A stretch of 64,000 nucleotides of DNA from Quercus robur (lineage: Eukaryota > Streptophyta > Magnoliopsida > Fagales > Fagaceae), in the NCBI RefSeq assembly GCF_932294415.1, contig NC_065543.1:43174277-43238276 (forward strand), read 5' to 3'. Positions 58,677 through 64,000 of the stretch are shown here, one piece after another (position 1 is the first letter of the stretch; each line of letters opens with the position of its first letter). Made by a program: the position numbers and the translations under genes. The notes below the pieces were generated by a model that made no database searches, had not been told where the DNA came from, and worked only from the letters and a program-made list of their open reading frames with translations.

Positions 58677-59726
58677 CTGGATCAAAATGAAGCCAGGTGC
58701 ATAACCCATGACTACTTGAAAAGCAATGACATTTGTGGCTTCATTAGAATAATCATTATTGATTTCCATCACATGAAATAGTATCTACACAGGGACAGAG
58801 CAGAAGCACTGCCACTCAAGTAAGCAATGCCTCCCCCATGTCGCCTAAGCTGTCAACAGAAAAACCTGTCTGTCTTAGCCTGATTGCATCCATCAAGTAA
58901 TACAAACCAACATGCAAAACCTAGAAATATCCCTAAAAAATCACAAACTTGGTCATCCATAAAAAATAAAAACAAATCTGGGTATCCATAAACTTGGTCA
59001 TCAAAAACACGAAATTTAAACTCTAATCAACCACTAATCTATCCAAACCTACTGTATCTGAAATTTCAACTAAAAATTTTCTCAAATTTGAATCACATAC
59101 ACAGACCAAAATTCAACAAAATCGATCAGAAAAATCAATGAATATAATAAATGAAAATCTTAAAAGATATTAGCGTTTTTTTTTTTTTTTTGAAAAGTTA
59201 CTGCGTTAATGAAGCTTCTAAATTAATATTACATGATTGTCTATATGATCATGTCAAGACCTTAGATTTGTGATGGGTAAATTTTCCACAATTTCCTTAT
59301 GTTGATTATAACATGTTTTGTTGTTGTCAATGTTCTTACCTGAGCAATGCCATGCGTCAACTGTCATTAATTCACTATAGTGTATCGTTCGAGTTAGCAG
59401 TGCTGTGAATTGAAAACCAATTAGAATTAGAGAACCAAACCCGTGTTTACTACAGTAAGTTTGTAACTGCAGCTAGCCTTGATGTAAATGTCGTATTTTT
59501 GTTCTACAGCACACATGTGAAATAAAGTATATCACAATTTTTTCTGAAAGTTTCTAATTCAAAATACATTCATATGAAATGAAACTTGACACAATTCAAA
59601 ATACAAGAAGATGATTCTCTCCACCACAATTAAAACATTATAAAACCAAAAAAATGTTAGCATTTAATCCATCCTCTCCAAGCAAAACTTGTTTTAGTTT
59701 ACTCCTCTTGGAATTATTGCTGCATG
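58677..59726. other. Intergenic, no supported gene
   Basis: AT-rich; a short direct repeat (aaacttggtcatc at about 58946 and 58991) and a poly-T run at about 59175-59191. Nothing else recognised. Confidence 0.5.
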
Positions 59727-60917
59727 ACATCTATTAGGTTATAGATTGTCCCCAGTTAATTAATTTAATTACCCGAATTAATTAATTAGGTCAAATTACA
59801 CGCAAATCGTGGAGGCACCAACAAATCTCCAAATAAACTAATATGCAGTAGAAATTAAATGACACAGTGATTTGTTGACACTGGAGAGAACCACTCGTAA
59901 GGTAAAAACCCCACCGGATGAATTTCTGGTCACCAGTCCTAATAATCCACTAATCAATAATCAAGCAGTTACAAAAATAAGGAATCTTATCACTACCTTA
60001 TACTATCCTAAAATACTAACCTATAGTTGAACCTTTATTCCAATCCCCAGTTGGACTTGATCTTGTAAAAGACTTCTTCGTATGCATGAACCCCAGTACG
60101 TGACTAACTTCCAGCAACTGATTGATTGTTGTTAGTTGCAAAGTTCTTCATTTCAAAGCACGTTAATGATTAGGAAGCACTTAGTTACAAAACCCTAAGG
60201 CTCACAAAATGCAATAACTTTTCACAAAGTGTATGAGTTCTCTAATCTAAGTCTCTATATCTTTGATGACTTTTAAAATAAGTCTTTTATATGGTCTAGG
60301 ATTGTAAAGAGAGAAACTCTAATCATCCAAGTCATCATGGGCCGAATTTCAGATTTGAGAATTCTGAAATTATTAATCTTGATAAATCAAGCTTGTATCG
60401 AGCTTCTTCATTAATCCTTAATAGATGCTAGTGTTGAGTTTTAATAAAACAACTTTTATTCACTTGTTTCTTGGATCAATCTTCATGTCTTTAATGATAC
60501 CACTTGTAAAGTAAACTTCACACACTTGTTGATACATTAAATCCAACTTAGATCTACCCAATTACAAGTAAAGTGCGTTTTTTCAAAGGATAAGCCAATT
60601 CATAGAAAATATGACCCTAACAATGTGGACGCAAGGGGTACTTTTTGGAGTTGCCATCTAGTTTTTGCAATGATCTAGGAACCATATATATAGCGTCTTT
60701 TCGAGGAAAGACATTTGATCTTACTACCAGAGTATAGGTTCGGAGTTTAGGTACGCCCTTGAGAAGGTGTTAGGCACCCAAGATCACCTAACCCTAAGGT
60801 TGGCCTCCCATCGTTGTGTCTTATGTCTTAACCCTATTAAAAACCAATTCAACATTTGCATCCTAAACTCATATACACACTAACATGCATCTAGCATACA
60901 ATCATGGCATCTTTATC

Positions 60918-60964
<47 letters not shown>

Positions 60965-61955
60965 ACCTAAAGCAAAAGAGAACCAAACCCAAACACATCT
61001 AAGAAACCCTAACATTCATCTAACATGTGAACACCCTATCATACATCTCAAGGCAGGGCAGCAAACCGAACATAGCAATAAGCATATCATGGCAAACACC
61101 AAATCATATAAAGTCTACATTTGGACATAAAACAAGCATTCAAACGACATACATCATCAAATGCATGTTCATACCTATGCATGGCTTAGATTTACTTACC
61201 TTTCAACAACACAGCACATATGGCATCATGAATGATCATGTGAATGCATGCTCATGGCATCACAAACAAGAAACAAACATAAAACCTTAATCTAAGCATG
61301 TTGAAGACAAACAAGCATGCAAGACAAAGATTTAGATACGTATAAACATTAAAAAAAAAAAAAAGGTTTAAAAAGAGATAAAACATGTGAAACAAGCAAA
61401 ACAAATAACATAAGGAATTTGGATTAAGGTTTCTGGGCAAGCACCTGCGTACGCATGCTCATGACATGCATGCATGGGACTTGAGGGTGTTTTGTGAAAA
61501 ACTCCCCTTTGATTCACTATTTTCTAATAAATCTTAGGTTTTTCCCATGAAATTTTTGTGTGTTTTGAAAATGTACCATGTAAGGCTTTTTATAGTGGAG
61601 AAAATGGGGTTTGGAACGGCTCTCAGACAATGTAGAATTCATTCCAAACCTCAGCCTCTATTGTAAAAAAATTGCATTTCTTATGCTTTTGAAACCCAAG
61701 CTGTGTGCATAGGAATGTACCTACGTATGCAGGTCATTGCTCACATACGTGGGCCAAGGGCTACTCTAGTCATTTTATTTCCAAAAATATATTTTTGCTC
61801 ATTTAAGAGGTTATATTTTCATTTTAGCACTCCTCAAGTCAATTTGATATCTGATTGGGCTCTAAACTGGCCTTGGGCTTTAGAGTTTGAGCATTTTTGG
61901 GGAACGGGGGCTCGAGTCGTAAGAGGTACAAAATGCGACGTCTACAAACAACATC
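59727..61955 (-). mobile_element. Copia-type solo LTR, split near its end by a second solo LTR
   Basis: The LTR body is 59732-60622 (about 891 bp). Read on the minus strand it begins TGTTAGGGTCATATTTTC, a start familiar from Copia elements. The 5-bp duplication ACATC lies at 59727-59731 and, after the nested insertion, at 61951-61955. No internal region remains. Lineage (perhaps SIRE/Maximus-like) is a guess. Confidence 0.75.
60619..61951. mobile_element. Solo LTR (probably Ty3/gypsy) nested in the Copia LTR
   Basis: The LTR is 60624-61946 (1323 bp), starting TGTGGACG and ending CGTCTACA, flanked by the perfect 5-bp duplication AACAA (60619-60623 and 61947-61951). It contains gagaaggtgttaggcaccca (about 60761), a phrase I associate with plant gypsy LTRs, and a (TA)n run at 60921-60962. 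Strand not determined. It landed at the last bases of the Copia LTR. Confidence 0.83.
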
Positions 61956-62650
61956 TAACAATAGATCTTGTGAAAAAAATAGGATACCCATATTGTAAAA
62001 CCATATTAGAATAACAAAATTTCAATCAGGCACTGACTACTCCCATGACAAAACTTCAAAAGCCTTTTATCACGCTACATTCAATCTAAAATAGAAAATA
62101 GACAAAAAAAAAAAAAAAAAAAAAAAAAACAATTAAAAAGAAAGTACCCATGATAACTCCGAAGTAAACATATTTATAGATGCTTGGCTATAATGTGCAT
62201 GATGTTTCAAAATGTGGTTTTGTAATAGGTAGCTAGATAACCACATTAAAGTAGTTTCACACTTTAGATGACTTAACTACAAAGAAATAGTAACCTCAAT
62301 CTCATCATCTGTTGTTATCCTGAAATTACTCTTATCCATCACCTGTATAGGAGGGAAATGTTGGAAAGTTTGAATAGGAACAAAACCATACGAACTCTAA
62401 ACAAAATTTTTTGATAGGTAAAAATAATTTTATTGAAACAAGACTATCTTGTGAAAATAGTCACAAAGTAGCCTAATGAATTACAAATGGAAAACTATCT
62501 ACATATGAATTGAATCTATGAAAGAATGAATAGAGTTATGGGCTCTAAAAATTAAAACTCCAAACAATAGACAATTTTAAGTTTTTATGATGTTTGAAAT
62601 GGTTCATTAATGATACACATACAAAGGTAATATCATTTTTATTCAAATCA
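61956..62650. other. Intergenic; possible minus-strand terminal exon
   Basis: Poly-A run at about 62107-62128. On the minus strand near 62275-62345, an acceptor-like tatacag is followed by an open stretch VMDKSNFRITTDDEIEVTIS and a stop, which could be the last exon of an unseen gene; unrecognised and weak. Confidence 0.3.
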
Positions 62651-62654
62651 TTCA

Positions 62655-63774
62655 ATTCAATATATATATATATATATATATAAAAGCAGTGACCTCATGT
62701 TGGAGAGTATGAGGTTATGCCATGTGGCGCATTCCTTGAAGTTCTCTTTATTTAGTTTTCTACTTCAGCAAAGTTGGCATTTATATTAAGGTATTAGTTC
62801 ATTGAATTAGCTAATAGAGTAAATGCATATATTAATCATCTATTGTTGTGCATTAATTATTTATATTAAATGAATTTATATGATTATTTTTATAACTCTA
62901 TATAGAAAATAATTTTTAGTTGGAATAATAATAATAAACTTAGAATATAACATTCTTACTTATATTTAGTTGCTTTGACAACAATTGTCACAAAAGCCAT
63001 AAAAAAATTAAATATTTGTGAATTCACTAAAATTAATTTTAATTCTTTAAATTTCCTAACTCCTTTGTGCGCGCACGCGTGTGTGTGTGTGGAACTAACA
63101 TTGTAGTATATATTCTATGTAATTAGAAAGATTACTAATATAATAAATATGTTTATTTTGTTATATTAATTATTTTAAGCAAAATGAAATTTTAATATCA
63201 TTTTTCTAAGATTTATATAGAGAAACAATTGGTTTTTTTATGTGAGAAACAATTGATTTGAAATATGGCATTTTTACTCAAATTTAGTTGTTTTTGCAAC
63301 AATTGAAACCATGTCCAACAAAAAGGGGAAAACTTTTTTAGTAACACACAATCAAGAATGTAAAAAAAATAAAATAAAATAAATAATAAATAATAAATAA
63401 TAATAATAATTTGAAGGATATATGCATTTTTTAGTAGGCATAAAACATGTCTATCTATATTAGCTACTATATCATGCAATTTTCAATTTGTAAACACATA
63501 TATATAGTATGATAAAATCACTATACTACTCTTAGTGTATTTCTATTTTTTCTATATATAATATAACTAAATATTACAATTTTTTACAATGAAATTCATT
63601 GAAATATCTTTTTTATACATCAATAGTTGAAGGGTGGAGATCTGAATCCTGAATGTTTCTATTGGAAATTAAGGTGCCAATCAGTTAAGTTATAAGATTT
63701 TTGGTAACACTTATCGAAATATTGAAGAAAACTAATAATAAGTTGCACCGCACATCATGTGAAAACTCAACTAG
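62655..63774 (+). mobile_element. Helitron-like non-autonomous element
   Basis: The 3' end is a degenerate hairpin region (TTGCACCGCACATCATGTG) then AAAACTCAA and CTAG at 63771-63774, followed by T, matching the style of the 56162 terminus. The left part starts in a (TA)n run followed by aaaagcagtgacctcatg, a layout common at 5' ends of this plant Helitron type, but the exact TC start is uncertain. About 1.1 kb, AT-rich, with no coding capacity. Confidence 0.5.
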
Positions 63775-64000
63775 TTATAAAGAATAGTAGTTTCAAACAA
63801 AATACAAATAAGTAAACACCTTAAGGATTTCACAAGAAGTTGCGGTAAACATGACACCAGTAATAAGTATGACACAAATTTTTTTTCAAAAACATCAATT
63901 TTTTTAAGAGTTAGGTTATGTTGCTCCAATTTCTAGATCCCATGAATTGGATCAAATAAGGTGTATAATTGCTGCAACATTATAAATCCAATCAAGGGTT

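Noticed and set aside
60885-61290. Reading frames across the (TA)n run at 60921
   Set aside because: The microsatellite supplies the open codons (repeated Ile-Tyr), and the sequence is inside a solo LTR.

Overview
The window is nuclear DNA of a flowering plant: GT-AG introns, plant MFS genes of the nodulin-like/NFD4 type, plant L1-type LINEs with an RNase H domain, Tat-lineage Ty3/gypsy elements with an extra opposite-strand reading frame, Copia-type solo LTRs, Helitrons, hAT and Tourist-like MITEs and a tRNA-derived SINE. The repeat style suggests a woody eudicot, possibly Fagaceae; that is an inference from general impression, not a search result.

The backbone is a tandem array of NUCLEAR FUSION DEFECTIVE 4-like (NFD4-like) transporters, all on the + strand. 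From left to right it holds a 5' scrap (10341), a pseudogene (copy 1, 12719-15594), an intact two-exon gene (copy 2, 38948-41552), a broken exon-1 relic (about 44463-44706), an intact gene (copy 3, 45040-47202), a ghost copy reduced to its upstream block plus a 27-bp exon-2 scrap (48700-49655), and an intact gene (copy 4, 51429-55819). Copies 1 and 3 share one kind of 3' flank, and copies 2 and 4 share another. The order 1-2 / 3-4 therefore points to duplication of a two-gene (or larger) block. The intact copies encode 545-549 aa proteins with one phase-0 intron in the middle of a membrane segment.

The rest is largely mobile DNA. Region 1-9.1 kb holds a Helitron-like end, an unrecognised membrane-protein reading frame and a decayed 5.3-kb LINE. 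Region 9.1-17.1 kb holds a SINE with a 13-bp target duplication, a hairpin MITE split by a solo LTR, a small retroposon, an hAT element inside NFD4 copy 1 and a Tourist-like MITE. Between copies 1 and 2 lie an 11.1-kb Tat-lineage gypsy element (17664-28751, 5-bp target duplication AATAT) and a young gag-pol-less relative (29996-34920) with nearly identical LTRs and a seven-unit 81-bp array. An exon of an alpha/beta-hydrolase gene survives at 36352-36628. Region 42.7-44.2 kb holds a tandem duplication and a foldback element with about 245-bp inverted arms. The right end (56-64 kb) holds two Helitron 3' ends, an RPA-like relic, one exon of a DSBA-type oxidoreductase, and a Ty3-type solo LTR nested in the last base pairs of a Copia-type solo LTR.

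No CRISPR array, rRNA gene or functional tRNA gene was seen. Coordinates of TE termini with target duplications were read directly; family names, ages and gene functions rest on motif recognition.
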